The notes below the pieces were generated by a model, which was given only the letters and a program-made list of their open reading frames with translations, did not search any database and was not told the DNA's origin. A stretch of DNA of 64,000 nt, taken from assembly GCA_021781745.1 (NCBI GenBank), contig JAJXWH010000005.1, positions 95,392 through 159,391 on the forward strand, written 5' to 3'. Source of the DNA: Bacillota bacterium. GTDB lineage: Bacteria > Bacillota > Clostridia > Clostridiales > Clostridiaceae. The first letter of the stretch is position 1; each line of letters begins with the position of its first letter. Shown here piece by piece: positions 55,689 to 64,000 of the stretch. The translations under genes and the position numbers were made by a program.

Positions 55689-57776
55689 ATGAGAAGTATT
55701 AAAATTAAAATTTTTTCAGCAATTTCACTGTGTTCTATTTTTATTGCTGTGTTAATCGGATTCGTCAGTATATCACATGCAACTAGTGTAGCGGCAACTG
55801 ATTCTAAGGAAAAATTGACTTTAACATGCGAGAATAAAGCAGGTGAACTTAATTCAACAATAACTAAAGTTGAGGAATCAGTAAATACTCTTTCGGAAAT
55901 CGCTTTAGATAATCTAGATGATGTAAATAAATTTTCATCTGATTCTGAATATGTGAAAAATTATCAAGATCATCTTGAAGGTATAGCTGAAAAATTCGGA
56001 GAAAATACAGCTGGGGCGATGACTTTTTATATAAGATTTAACCCACAATTTACTTCGCCAACATCAGGGATTTTTTATTCTAAACCAGATGAAAATAGTA
56101 AGTTTGAAAAACTTACTCCAACAGATTTTAGCAAATATGATCCTAGTGATACTGAACATGTAGGATGGTATTATATACCAGTAGATGCAAAGAAGCCAGT
56201 ATGGATGGATCCATATTTAAATTCTAATATTAATACACAAATGGTTTCTTATGTAGTGCCATTGTATAAAGATGGAAAATCTATTGGTATAGTTGGAATG
56301 GATATTGATTTTAAACAAATCCAGAATATAGTTCAAAATACGAAAATTTATGATTCAGGATATGCTTTCTTACTCAACAATAAAAATGATATTATATATC
56401 ATCCAGCAATTGAAACAAAAGAAAATCTATCGACTATAGAAAATGGCTCATTAAAAGGATTTGCAGATGAGATTAGCAATAATTCATCCTCTGAAAAACA
56501 GTTTTCATATACATATAAAGGCATAAGTAAAAATGCAAGTTACGCTCATCTTTCGAATGGGTGGGTATTAGCTTTAACAGCGCCTTCAGATGAAATTTTA
56601 AAGCAATCTAATAATCTTATTAAAACAATAATTTTATTTATTATAATTGGGTTAATTTTATCTAGTATAGTTGCTTTTTATCTTGGGAATATTATAGCAA
56701 AGCCAATAGTAAAAATTACAAATGTTATGAAAAAGGCAGGCAAATTGGATTTAACCGATAATAATATAGATGATTTATTAAAACATAAAGATGAAATTGG
56801 TCAGCTTTCTAATGCATTTAATACAATGAGAAATGAATTTGTGATTTTTATAAAGGAGACCTTAGAAAAATCAAAGGATTTAACTTCAGGTAGTGAAAAA
56901 CTTTCTGTAACTGTAGAAGAGCTTACTAACAAAGCAGAAAATATAGAAAAAGTGATAAATACAATAGCTGAAGGTGTTCAAGAAACAAGCGCAGCTTCTG
57001 AAGAAATAAGTGCATCCATACAAGAAGTTGATTCTAGCATAAGCATATTATCAAGTAAAGCATTAGAAGGAAGTAATATTTCAAGTAAAGCTAAAGAAAA
57101 AGCAATGGAAGTTAAGAATAATGGGATAATTTCGATTGAAGAAACTAGAAAAGTATATAACGAGAAAAAAGAAAAAGGATTAAAAGCTATTGAGGATAGC
57201 AAAATCGTGGATAATATAAAAGTAATGGCTGATACAATTTCGAGCATATCAGAAGAGACAAATTTACTTGCACTAAATGCCGCAATAGAAGCAGCAAGAG
57301 CTGGGGAACAAGGAAAAGGTTTTGCTGTAGTTGCAGAAGAAGTAAGAAAGTTAGCTGAGCAATCATCACAGGCAGTAGCAAATATACAAGATACAATTTC
57401 AAAAGTTCAAAGGGCATTTCAAAACCTTTCTGATAATAGTAAAGATATATTATCATTCATATTAGAAAATGTAGACCCTCAATTTGAAGCTATGAAAGCT
57501 ACAGGTGATCATTATTATAATGATGCAGATTTTATAACAAAAATGTCTGATGAAATAGCATCTATGAGTGAAGAATTAACAGCAACAATCACACAAGTAA
57601 GTGAAGCTGTACAAAATACAGCTGAAACAGCACAAAAATCTTCAGAAAATACTGAGGAAATAAAAGAAAAAATAGATGAAACAATAAATGCAATAGACAA
57701 AGTAGCAGCAACATCACATCATCAAGCAGAACTTGCGCAGCAGTTAAATCAAATGGTAAATAGATTTAGAATTTAA
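55689..57776 (+). CDS. Methyl-accepting chemotaxis protein with dCACHE sensor
   Basis: A 695-residue chemoreceptor: helix 1 ([20 protein letters not shown]), extracellular dCACHE_1 sensor (~35-290; [60 protein letters not shown]), helix 2 ([20 protein letters not shown]), HAMP, and the cytoplasmic signalling hairpin with the tip [40 protein letters not shown] (split here for length). It signals to CheA/CheW, not encoded in this window. The transcript starts with a class II c-di-GMP riboswitch, tying chemotaxis to the second messenger. AAGGGGG precedes the ATG. Confidence 0.94.
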   Translation: MRSIKIKIFSAISLCSIFIAVLIGFVSISHATSVAATDSKEKLTLTCENKAGELNSTITKVEESVNTLSEIALDNLDDVNKFSSDSEYVKNYQDHLEGIAEKFGENTAGAMTFYIRFNPQFTSPTSGIFYSKPDENSKFEKLTPTDFSKYDPSDTEHVGWYYIPVDAKKPVWMDPYLNSNINTQMVSYVVPLYKDGKSIGIVGMDIDFKQIQNIVQNTKIYDSGYAFLLNNKNDIIYHPAIETKENLSTIENGSLKGFADEISNNSSSEKQFSYTYKGISKNASYAHLSNGWVLALTAPSDEILKQSNNLIKTIILFIIIGLILSSIVAFYLGNIIAKPIVKITNVMKKAGKLDLTDNNIDDLLKHKDEIGQLSNAFNTMRNEFVIFIKETLEKSKDLTSGSEKLSVTVEELTNKAENIEKVINTIAEGVQETSAASEEISASIQEVDSSISILSSKALEGSNISSKAKEKAMEVKNNGIISIEETRKVYNEKKEKGLKAIEDSKIVDNIKVMADTISSISEETNLLALNAAIEAARAGEQGKGFAVVAEEVRKLAEQSSQAVANIQDTISKVQRAFQNLSDNSKDILSFILENVDPQFEAMKATGDHYYNDADFITKMSDEIASMSEELTATITQVSEAVQNTAETAQKSSENTEEIKEKIDETINAIDKVAATSHHQAELAQQLNQMVNRFRI

Positions 57777-57811
57777 GATTTTATTTTAATAAATAATATG
57801 TGGATTTTTTT

Positions 57812-57856
57812 ACATAACCCTATGGAGACTTTATGCAAGGGGGTTATGTTTTTTTA
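57812..57856 (+). terminator. Intrinsic terminator of the chemoreceptor gene
   Basis: ACATAACCC / GGGTTATGT perfect 9-bp stem, 20-base loop, then seven T. Confidence 0.85.
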
Positions 57857-58226
57857 TGTCGAGGAAATTATAGAATTTCTAACTGTTGAAATTGAGTGAT
57901 ATCACCGATTGCGAGATTTTTAAGTGGTGAAAAATGAACAATGAATGATGAATGATGAATGATTAAGGAAGAAAAGCCTTTGGCTTTTCAAAAATAAAAT
58001 GTTTAAGAAATTACGAAGTAATTTCAACCTTAATTATTCACCATTAATTATTCACTGCTAATAAAACGTGGCAAAGCCACTTTTGTTATTTAAACATATG
58101 TTTAACATAGATTTAGTTTATATGCTGTAGAAAGGATAAAGTGTTAAGTATATAATGGTTATAAGAAAATTATGTCAAAATAATTATACCAACTTAAACT
58201 ATGCATTATGAAAGCTTGGAGGAAAT
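57857..58226. other. Gene-free stretch containing repeat B
   Basis: Apart from repeat B (57931-58056) and a small hairpin GTGGC-aaa-GCCAC at 58069-58081, the region is AT-rich and must contain the promoter of the hybrid kinase gene. No ORF. Confidence 0.4.
57931..58056. mobile_element. Palindromic repeat B, copy 2
   Basis: AATGAATGATTAAGGAAGAA on the left and CCTTAATTATTCACCATTAA on the right are imperfect inverted repeats; inside are AAAGCC-ttt-GGCTTTT and GAAATTAC-gaa-GTAATTTC. Order and wording match copy 1 at 24962 (AGGAAGAAAAGCC, GGCTTTTC, then the GAAAT hairpin). No ORF. Confidence 0.75.
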
Positions 58227-61200
58227 ATGAAAGTATTTAAAAATAGAACGTCTATAATATTCTTAAGTATTTTTTTTATACTATTGCTATTTCTTTTTAA
58301 CATATATCAAGAATATCACAAAAAACAATTGCAAGCTGAAAAAGGAAGCATAGATCTTACTAGTTGGAATTTTGAAAAAGACGGAGTCATAAGCCTTGAT
58401 GGAGAATGGGAGTTTTATTGGAATCAGTTATTAACAGAGGATGATTTTAAGAATGGAAAATCAATAAAGTCAGATGGTTATTTTAGAGTTCCAAGTGTTT
58501 GGACCAATTATATTTCTAATAACGCAAAATTTCCAGAACAAGGTTACGCAACATATAGATTAAAAGTTAAAACAGATGATTTAGATTCTTTAAAAGGATT
58601 GAAGATTTTAACAACTTCAACTTCGTATAAGCTTATGGTAAATGAAAAGATTGTTGCAGAAAATGGAGTAGTTGGAATAACAAAAGAAACTTCTGTTCCT
58701 GAATATAGACCTCAAGCTGTTAGTTTTCAAAATACTTCAAAGGAATTCGATATTATAGTACAAGTTTCAAATTTTACATATTCTAGAGGTGGAATTTGGC
58801 ATTCTATTTATTTAGGAAGTGATCAAGGAATAAGGGCACTCAAGGAATTTAACTCAGAAAAAGATATGTTTATGCTTGGTGTAGTTGCCATTATGTCCCT
58901 ATATCATATAGCTCTTTTTCTTATTCAAAAGAGAGATAAATCAGCTTTATATTTTGCATTAGTGCTAGTAGTTACTGCTATAAGAACTGCTATTACAGGG
59001 GAATATGTAATTCTTAATTATATTCCATCAGCAGATATAACTTGGATGGTGCCATTAGAATATATGACAATATATTGGGGATTAATTATGGCAATGGCAT
59101 TTGTTAATGAATTATATCCAAAAGAGGTACCCAAAAAAGTAACTAAAGCTACAATGTATGCGGGTATTATTTTAAGCATATTTACTATTTCTGTGCAAAT
59201 AAGCACTTTTACAAGGTATTTAATATATTATGAAATATTAATTGGCACTTTATATTGTTATATAACATTCTCGGTTATGAAAGCAGCTATGAAAAAGCGA
59301 GAAGGGGCTTTTTTGCTACTGTTAGGATCAATAATAATTTTAATTGCATATATGAATGATGTCTTATATTATTGGAATGTGATTTACGATAGAGATGGTC
59401 CAAGTATGGAAGCAGCGGTATTTATAGTTATATTTATTCAAGCATACATTTTAGCAGCTAGATTTTCATTAGCCTTTAAAAAGGTAGAAAAATTATCAGA
59501 AAAGCTTATTTCACTTGATAAGTTAAAAGATGAATTTCTTGTTAGCACTAATTATGAGTTAATCACATCATTAAATGGAATTATAAATATAGTTCAATCA
59601 CTATTAAAAGGTATAGGGGGACAGCTTAACTTAAGCCAAGAAGAAAATCTCCAAATAGTGCTTGCTTCTTTAAGAAGGTTATATAATTTAATAAATGATG
59701 TTTTAGATATTTCAAATTTGGCGTATGATTCGCTAAAATTGCACCCAAAGCCATTAGATATAAGAATGATAGTAGAATCTGTAATATTTGTACTTGAATA
59801 TTTAAAAGGTGAAAAGAATATTGTTTTTATTAATCTCATACCCAAAGATGCACCAGCCGTGTTATGCGATGAGGAGAGACTTGGCCAAATTTTTTATAAC
59901 ATACTTGAAAATGCACTTAGGTTTATTGAAAATGGAAGCATAACAATAAAAGCTGAATTATCTGAAGATATAGCTACAATATTTGTTGAAAATGAAGGTA
60001 TAGGAATAAAAAATACTAATCTAGATAGTATTTATAATTCCTTTGAACAAGAGAATTGTAATAAAAGTATAAAATATGAAGGAACAAGCCTCGGGCTATC
60101 TATTGCAAAACAGTTAATAGAGCTTCAAGGTGGAACTGTGGGAATAAAATCTCAACACGAAAAGAGTTCTTGTTTTCTATTTACATTACCGCTAGCTAAA
60201 GGAAATCCAGAAAAAGTTATGGAGAAAATTCAAGAACATTTTCAGGCAACAAATATTGAGGTGGAAGAGATCAATAATGAGAAGATTCTTGATAAATATG
60301 ATATTCTTGCTATTGAATATGATACTGTAAGTCTTAAAGTGTTAATTAATAATCTTAATTTATATGGGTATACGGTAAAAGGAGTTGGAAATGGGTATGA
60401 TGCGCTTAAGCTTGTAGAAAGCGGAATAAAATTTGATGCTGTGATTATAGATATAATGATGCCAGGAATTTCAGGGTATGATACTCTAAAAAAAATTCGT
60501 GAGCAATATCTTCCAGTCGAATTACCAGTATTACTTCTTACAACAAGTAAACGTACCTACGAAATTTCCACCGGCTTTAGACTTGGAGCCAATGATTATT
60601 TAACAAAACCTTTTGAGCCAGAAGAATTAAATGCTAGAGTAAAGAGTCTAATAGATATGAAGAAAGCTGTAAATAAACTCATAGCTACAGAATTATCATT
60701 TTTACAGGCTCAGATTAAGCCGCATTTTATATACAATGCTTTAAGTGTTATTTCTTCCTTAAGTTTAATAGAGCCAGAAAAAGCGAAGGAGCTTATCCTT
60801 AACTTATCTGATTACCTAAGAGGTAGTTTCGAGTTTGAAAGTAAAAATGGTCTTACAACCCTTAAAAGGGAACTTAATCTTGTAAAGTCTTACCTTGCAA
60901 TTGAACAAGCAAGATTTAAGGAACGTATTTGCGTTGAATTTGAGGTTGAAGTTGATGATTTAGTAGATTGTACAGTACCCGTGCTTTGTATACAGCCTTT
61001 GGTAGAAAATGCAGTAAGGCATGGAATTATGCCTATGATTGATGGAGGTAAAGTAGAGGTTAATGTTAAAGATAAAGGTGAGTATATTAAGATATCAATT
61101 AGTGATACGGGTATAGGAATTAGTGAAGCAAAATTACATAATATACTTTTGGGAAAATTAGAAAATGGAAGCATAGGAATAAAAAATATTCATAAAAGGC

Positions 61201-61325
61201 TTATGAAACTATATGGAAAGGGAATTACTATAAAATCAAAAGAGGGAAATGGTACGATAGTAGAATTTGAGGTGCCTTATAGTGAGAATAGGAGGAATGA
61301 ACATGAATATTCTTATGGTAGATGA
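58227..61325 (+). CDS. Hybrid membrane sensor kinase: 7TMR-DISM, degenerate HisKA/HATPase, REC, LytS-type kinase
   Basis: A 1032-residue protein. After an N-terminal helix comes an extracellular galactose-binding-like 7TMR-DISM domain (LDGEWEFYWNQLL, FRVPSVWTNY) and a seven-helix block (~215-415). A HisKA-like region reads FLVSTNYELITSLNGIINIV: where active kinases have SHEL the His is Tyr. Its ATPase has NEGIGI where DxGxG is usual. A REC domain follows (~690-815) with phospho-acceptor Asp in VIIDIMMPGISG. The C-terminus is an intact His_kinase/HATPase module: LQAQIKPHFIYNALSVISSL, PLVENAVRHGI, ISDTGIGI. So the last module probably phosphorylates the regulator at 61303, with which it overlaps by 23 bases. 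Confidence 0.9.
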   Translation: MKVFKNRTSIIFLSIFFILLLFLFNIYQEYHKKQLQAEKGSIDLTSWNFEKDGVISLDGEWEFYWNQLLTEDDFKNGKSIKSDGYFRVPSVWTNYISNNAKFPEQGYATYRLKVKTDDLDSLKGLKILTTSTSYKLMVNEKIVAENGVVGITKETSVPEYRPQAVSFQNTSKEFDIIVQVSNFTYSRGGIWHSIYLGSDQGIRALKEFNSEKDMFMLGVVAIMSLYHIALFLIQKRDKSALYFALVLVVTAIRTAITGEYVILNYIPSADITWMVPLEYMTIYWGLIMAMAFVNELYPKEVPKKVTKATMYAGIILSIFTISVQISTFTRYLIYYEILIGTLYCYITFSVMKAAMKKREGAFLLLLGSIIILIAYMNDVLYYWNVIYDRDGPSMEAAVFIVIFIQAYILAARFSLAFKKVEKLSEKLISLDKLKDEFLVSTNYELITSLNGIINIVQSLLKGIGGQLNLSQEENLQIVLASLRRLYNLINDVLDISNLAYDSLKLHPKPLDIRMIVESVIFVLEYLKGEKNIVFINLIPKDAPAVLCDEERLGQIFYNILENALRFIENGSITIKAELSEDIATIFVENEGIGIKNTNLDSIYNSFEQENCNKSIKYEGTSLGLSIAKQLIELQGGTVGIKSQHEKSSCFLFTLPLAKGNPEKVMEKIQEHFQATNIEVEEINNEKILDKYDILAIEYDTVSLKVLINNLNLYGYTVKGVGNGYDALKLVESGIKFDAVIIDIMMPGISGYDTLKKIREQYLPVELPVLLLTTSKRTYEISTGFRLGANDYLTKPFEPEELNARVKSLIDMKKAVNKLIATELSFLQAQIKPHFIYNALSVISSLSLIEPEKAKELILNLSDYLRGSFEFESKNGLTTLKRELNLVKSYLAIEQARFKERICVEFEVEVDDLVDCTVPVLCIQPLVENAVRHGIMPMIDGGKVEVNVKDKGEYIKISISDTGIGISEAKLHNILLGKLENGSIGIKNIHKRLMKLYGKGITIKSKEGNGTIVEFEVPYSENRRNEHEYSYGR

Positions 61326-62187
61326 TGAAATAGATATTTTAAATGAAATAAATTTTTATGTGAAAAAATATAAAAAGTTCGACTCTTCAGTAATATGCAC
61401 GAACCCTTTAAGGGCTTTAGAGGAAGCTAAAAAAGCATCTTTTGATATTGCATTATTGGATATAGAGATGCCAGGAATGAACGGGCTTGAGTTAGCAGAA
61501 CAGTTACAAACCCTTTTTCCTCACATGAGACTTGCCTTTATTACAGCCTACAACTCTTATGCTACGGAAGCTTTTGATGTAAATGCAATTGATTATGTTT
61601 TAAAGCCAATTAGGGAGGAAAGACTTATAAAAGCTTTGGATAGACTTACTTTAGAAAAAACAAGTACTATTGAAAAAAATGAGAATATGTTGAAATTTTA
61701 TATACAAACTTTAGGTAAATTTGTTATTAAGAGTGGAAATAATATAGTAAAGTGGAATAGAAAAAAATCATCTGAGCTCTTTGCTTACCTAATTGAAAAT
61801 CAAGAAATGCCTGTACATAAGGAGAAATTATGTGATTTGCTTTGGCCTGATTTTGAACCACAAAAGGCTTTGGTTAATCTCCAAAGTACAATATATTCTA
61901 TTAGAAAAATTTTTAATGAATATGATAATTGTGTTGTAAGTATTAAATATGTTGGTGATAATTACATACTTCATATAGAAAAAGCTTATATTGATGTGGT
62001 TGAATTTGAAAAATATCTAAAGGAAGCATTAGTTATGAAAGATATAACTTTATTAAAAAAGGCTTTAGATATATATAAAGGAGATTACTTAGAAGAAGAA
62101 GGCTGGCTATGGGCTGAACCCAGAAAGCAAGAATTAAGAAGAAAATATGAAGAAGCTATTAAAATATCAAAAAGGAATACATTATAG
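61303..62187 (+). CDS. Response regulator with winged-helix and BTAD-like output
   Basis: About 294 residues. REC (1-~120): ILMVDDEIDILNEI, FDIALLDIEMPGMNGL (phospho-Asp), AFITAYNSYATEAF, YVLKPIRE (Lys). Then an OmpR/SARP-type winged helix (KFYIQTLGKFVIKSGNNIVK, KSSELFAYLIENQEMPVHKE, LVNLQSTIYSIRKIF) and a short BTAD-like helical tail (DVVEFEKYLKEALVMKDITL; YKGDYLEEEGWLWAEPRKQE). ATG at 61303 is seven bases after AGGAGG inside the kinase gene's end; earlier in-frame starts lack a site. It is the cognate regulator of the hybrid kinase; targets unknown. Confidence 0.9.
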   Translation: MNILMVDDEIDILNEINFYVKKYKKFDSSVICTNPLRALEEAKKASFDIALLDIEMPGMNGLELAEQLQTLFPHMRLAFITAYNSYATEAFDVNAIDYVLKPIREERLIKALDRLTLEKTSTIEKNENMLKFYIQTLGKFVIKSGNNIVKWNRKKSSELFAYLIENQEMPVHKEKLCDLLWPDFEPQKALVNLQSTIYSIRKIFNEYDNCVVSIKYVGDNYILHIEKAYIDVVEFEKYLKEALVMKDITLLKKALDIYKGDYLEEEGWLWAEPRKQELRRKYEEAIKISKRNTL

Positions 62188-62216
62188 GAACTGAATATTA
62201 TAATTTTTAAAATATA

Positions 62217-62254
62217 AAGAAAGCTAAAAGAAATATTATTAGCTTTCTTTTTTA
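62217..62254 (+). terminator. Intrinsic terminator
   Basis: AAGAAAGCTAA / TTAGCTTTCTT stem followed by TTTT, after the response regulator gene. Confidence 0.85.
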
Positions 62255-62387
62255 TACGAAAAAATATTATAAAAAAGAAAAATATTTTCTTTGTAAATGT
62301 TTGCAAGAACTATTTTCGTTATTTTTGTCAGAGTTTTGTCAGAAGTTAAATTTAAAATATAATGAGGTTATTGTTATATTTTGAATA

Positions 62388-62548
62388 AGGCACAATCAAA
62401 AAAATAACAAGTCCATCTGTCAAGCCTATTTTCCATCATGCTACGTCAGCAGATTGCCCTAATAGGCTCGCTATGAGACCAATCCGCTTCCTTGCCTGAT
62501 GAAAAATAATCATGGCATTTTGGACTTGTTATTTTCTTTCATGTGCCT
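62388..62548. mobile_element. MITE-like repeat A, copy 2 (161 bases, both ends intact)
   Basis: Terminal inverted repeats of ~28 bp: AGGCACAATCAAAAAAATAA (left) versus AGGCACATGAAAGAAAATAA (reverse complement of right end), both continuing CAAGTCCA. The inside matches copy 1 at 18862 in the opposite orientation. No transposase; it would depend on one elsewhere. It occupies most of the gap between the response regulator and the diguanylate cyclase. Confidence 0.82.
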
Positions 62549-62592
62549 AAAGTTGTTAAATTAATGTAAGAAAAGAAGATTGGAGAATGAAA

Positions 62593-63804
62593 ATGGAGGT
62601 CAAAAATTTATTAATTTTACCTTTAAGTAAAAAAGAAAAGAAGAGTTTTACAAATGAAACCATAAAAATAAATGTTCACAGGGCAAAGATGTATAGTAAG
62701 TTTATAATATCTATTGAAATAATAATGTGTTTAGCTGATATATTTTTTAAGCATAATTATTCTATTGCAGGTTTTAATTTTAATATTTATCTTGCATTAC
62801 ATTTAATAATGCTTAGCATCAATTTAGTATACTTGTTATTTTTAAGCAAGGTTAATATTTGCGAAGAGAAGGGAAATATTATAAGTTTCAGTATAACGAG
62901 TTATGTTACATTTATGATGATTTGGGGTGCAATTATTTCTTTAATGGAACAAAAAATTTATGGACAAGTGATGGTATACATGATAAATGTGATAATTTTC
63001 TCAGTAGTTTATTATATTGATAATAAGAATCTATTATTTTCATATTTTATATCAGCTTTTGTATTATTCTTTGGATTACCATTTTTTCAAGAATCAAAAA
63101 ATATTATTTTAGATCATTACATAAATGGGATTATCTTTTTAGTTTGTTCATATATTACTTCGCGAATTTTATATAAAAATTTATATAATGATTTTATTAG
63201 TAAAAGATTAGTTATGGAAGCTAATGATAGACTGAAAAATGAAATAGAGGAAAGTAAAAACTTGTATGAAAAACTTGAAAAAACTAATAAAATGCTGAAG
63301 AGGAATTCTTTAAAGGATGAGTTGACTAATATTCATAATAGGAGAGCTTTAAGAGAATTTATCGATAATATTTTCATTAAAATGAAAAAGAAAAAGAAAC
63401 CAATATCCGTTATAATGATTGATATAGATGACTTCAAATTATACAATGATAAATATGGCCACGTAAAGGGTGATGAAGTTTTAAAGAAGGTTTCAAAACA
63501 GTTAAAAGATACTGTTAGAGATTCACGAGACTTTGTTGCTAGATATGGAGGAGAAGAATTTATATTTATTTCCTTAGAAACAGATAGAGATGAAATCTAT
63601 GAAATTGCAAATAAAATAAGAGAAAGGGTAAATAACTTAAAAATTATCCACGAGTATTCTAAGGTATCAAATTATGTAACCATAAGCTTAGGAACAGCTA
63701 CGGTTATTCCATTTAACGAAAACTCAGTATATGACTGTATAAAAAATGCAGATATTGCATTATACCAGGCGAAATTTAAAGGGAAGAATAGGATAGTAGG
63801 TTAA
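62593..63804 (+). CDS. Membrane diguanylate cyclase (GGDEF)
   Basis: About 403 residues: an N-terminal membrane block of six helices or so (~25-195), a coiled-coil linker (MEANDRLKNEIEESKNLYEK), then a complete GGDEF domain (~240-403). DELTNIHNRRALREFI begins it, SVIMIDIDDFKLYNDKYGHV holds metal Asp residues, and ARYGGEEFIFISLE is the signature (GGEEF, active). The inhibitory I-site RxxD, five residues before GGEEF, reads DSRD, so product inhibition may be lost. No EAL domain. It makes c-di-GMP, which the riboswitches at 54411 and 55545 bind. ATG at 62593 is seven bases after GGAG; an ATG at 62587 is too near. Confidence 0.93.
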   Translation: MEVKNLLILPLSKKEKKSFTNETIKINVHRAKMYSKFIISIEIIMCLADIFFKHNYSIAGFNFNIYLALHLIMLSINLVYLLFLSKVNICEEKGNIISFSITSYVTFMMIWGAIISLMEQKIYGQVMVYMINVIIFSVVYYIDNKNLLFSYFISAFVLFFGLPFFQESKNIILDHYINGIIFLVCSYITSRILYKNLYNDFISKRLVMEANDRLKNEIEESKNLYEKLEKTNKMLKRNSLKDELTNIHNRRALREFIDNIFIKMKKKKKPISVIMIDIDDFKLYNDKYGHVKGDEVLKKVSKQLKDTVRDSRDFVARYGGEEFIFISLETDRDEIYEIANKIRERVNNLKIIHEYSKVSNYVTISLGTATVIPFNENSVYDCIKNADIALYQAKFKGKNRIVG

Positions 63805-63811
63805 ACAAGGG

Positions 63812-63849
63812 AATCCTTATAAAGCATAAAAGTTTTATAAGGATTTTTT
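63812..63849 (+). terminator. Intrinsic terminator
   Basis: AATCCTTATAAA / TTTATAAGGATT, 12-bp stem, then a run of T, after the diguanylate cyclase gene. The remaining 150 bases to the window end hold only a small hairpin (AAGCCATG-ctttg-CATGGCT near 63903) and no gene. Confidence 0.85.
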
Positions 63850-64000
63850 CTGTTTTAATTAAAGTTAAAATCATAAACCCAGATTATTCACGACACATTA
63901 AAAAGCCATGCTTTGCATGGCTAAGATACTGAATTCTATAAATATTGAGCTTTCACTTAAAAAGTGATAAAAAATATAGAAAATGAGACTCAAATTTGTT

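Noticed and set aside
57187..57456. 89-codon Leu-rich minus-strand frame
   Set aside because: Antisense of the heptad-repeat signalling domain of the chemoreceptor, which yields Leu-rich reverse frames.

Overview
The window is very AT-rich, uses clean AGGAGG-type ribosome binding sites and many TTG/GTG starts, and carries clostridial hallmarks: spore-surface proteins, a rubredoxin-first rubrerythrin, DUF1540 and choline-binding-type repeats, and both classes of c-di-GMP riboswitch. It looks like the chromosome of a solventogenic-type Clostridium, near the C. beijerinckii / C. saccharoperbutylacetonicum group. That placement is inferred from gene style only.

Layout. 1-2.3 kb: a cut-off amidase-domain gene (minus) and a TPR protein. 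2.3-6.4 kb: an FMN riboswitch and the riboflavin operon ribD-ribE-ribBA-ribH. 6.5-20.3 kb: a spore-surface and glycan locus. It holds a DNRLRE/coiled-coil protein, an Asp-box protein, a cysteine-rich exosporium-type protein, a collagen-like protein with 171 Gly-X-Thr triplets, four glycosyltransferases (one fused to a methyltransferase), and genes for a dTDP-3-amino-3,6-dideoxyhexose (ketoisomerase, acyltransferase, aminotransferase). Several of these genes have sigma-K-like promoters or -10 boxes. A MITE-like repeat has replaced the front of a second acetyltransferase gene.

20.6-40.7 kb is mostly single genes: HD hydrolase, DUF1540, rubrerythrin, HAD phosphatase, EEP nuclease-fold protein, a small alarmone synthetase, YjbQ, a tautomerase, cell-wall and glycoside hydrolase proteins, an orphan sugar-binding protein, a six-PAS histidine kinase, an XRE/ImmA pair, a polysaccharide deacetylase, CorA with an unusual leader, an SdpI protein and a papain-like protease. 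41.0-47.6 kb: a carbohydrate ABC transporter followed by its YesM/YesN-type two-component system.

48.5-57.8 kb: an envelope polysaccharide region. It has a polytopic glycosyltransferase, a lipoprotein, a decayed gene, a HEAT-repeat membrane protein translationally coupled to a processive GT2 synthase, then a secreted glycosidase-like gene behind a class I c-di-GMP riboswitch and a chemoreceptor gene behind a class II c-di-GMP riboswitch. 58.2-62.2 kb: a large hybrid kinase whose first kinase module lacks its histidine, with a winged-helix/BTAD response regulator. 62.6-63.8 kb: a membrane diguanylate cyclase, so c-di-GMP synthesis and two kinds of c-di-GMP sensing lie within 10 kb.

Non-coding highlights: two families of mobile-type palindromic repeats (two copies each), a corA leader in which one CCUCC segment can pair either with an upstream segment or with the corA ribosome binding site, an FMN riboswitch with a visible antiterminator, and many strong intrinsic terminators. 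All domain calls come from reading motifs; no database search was run.
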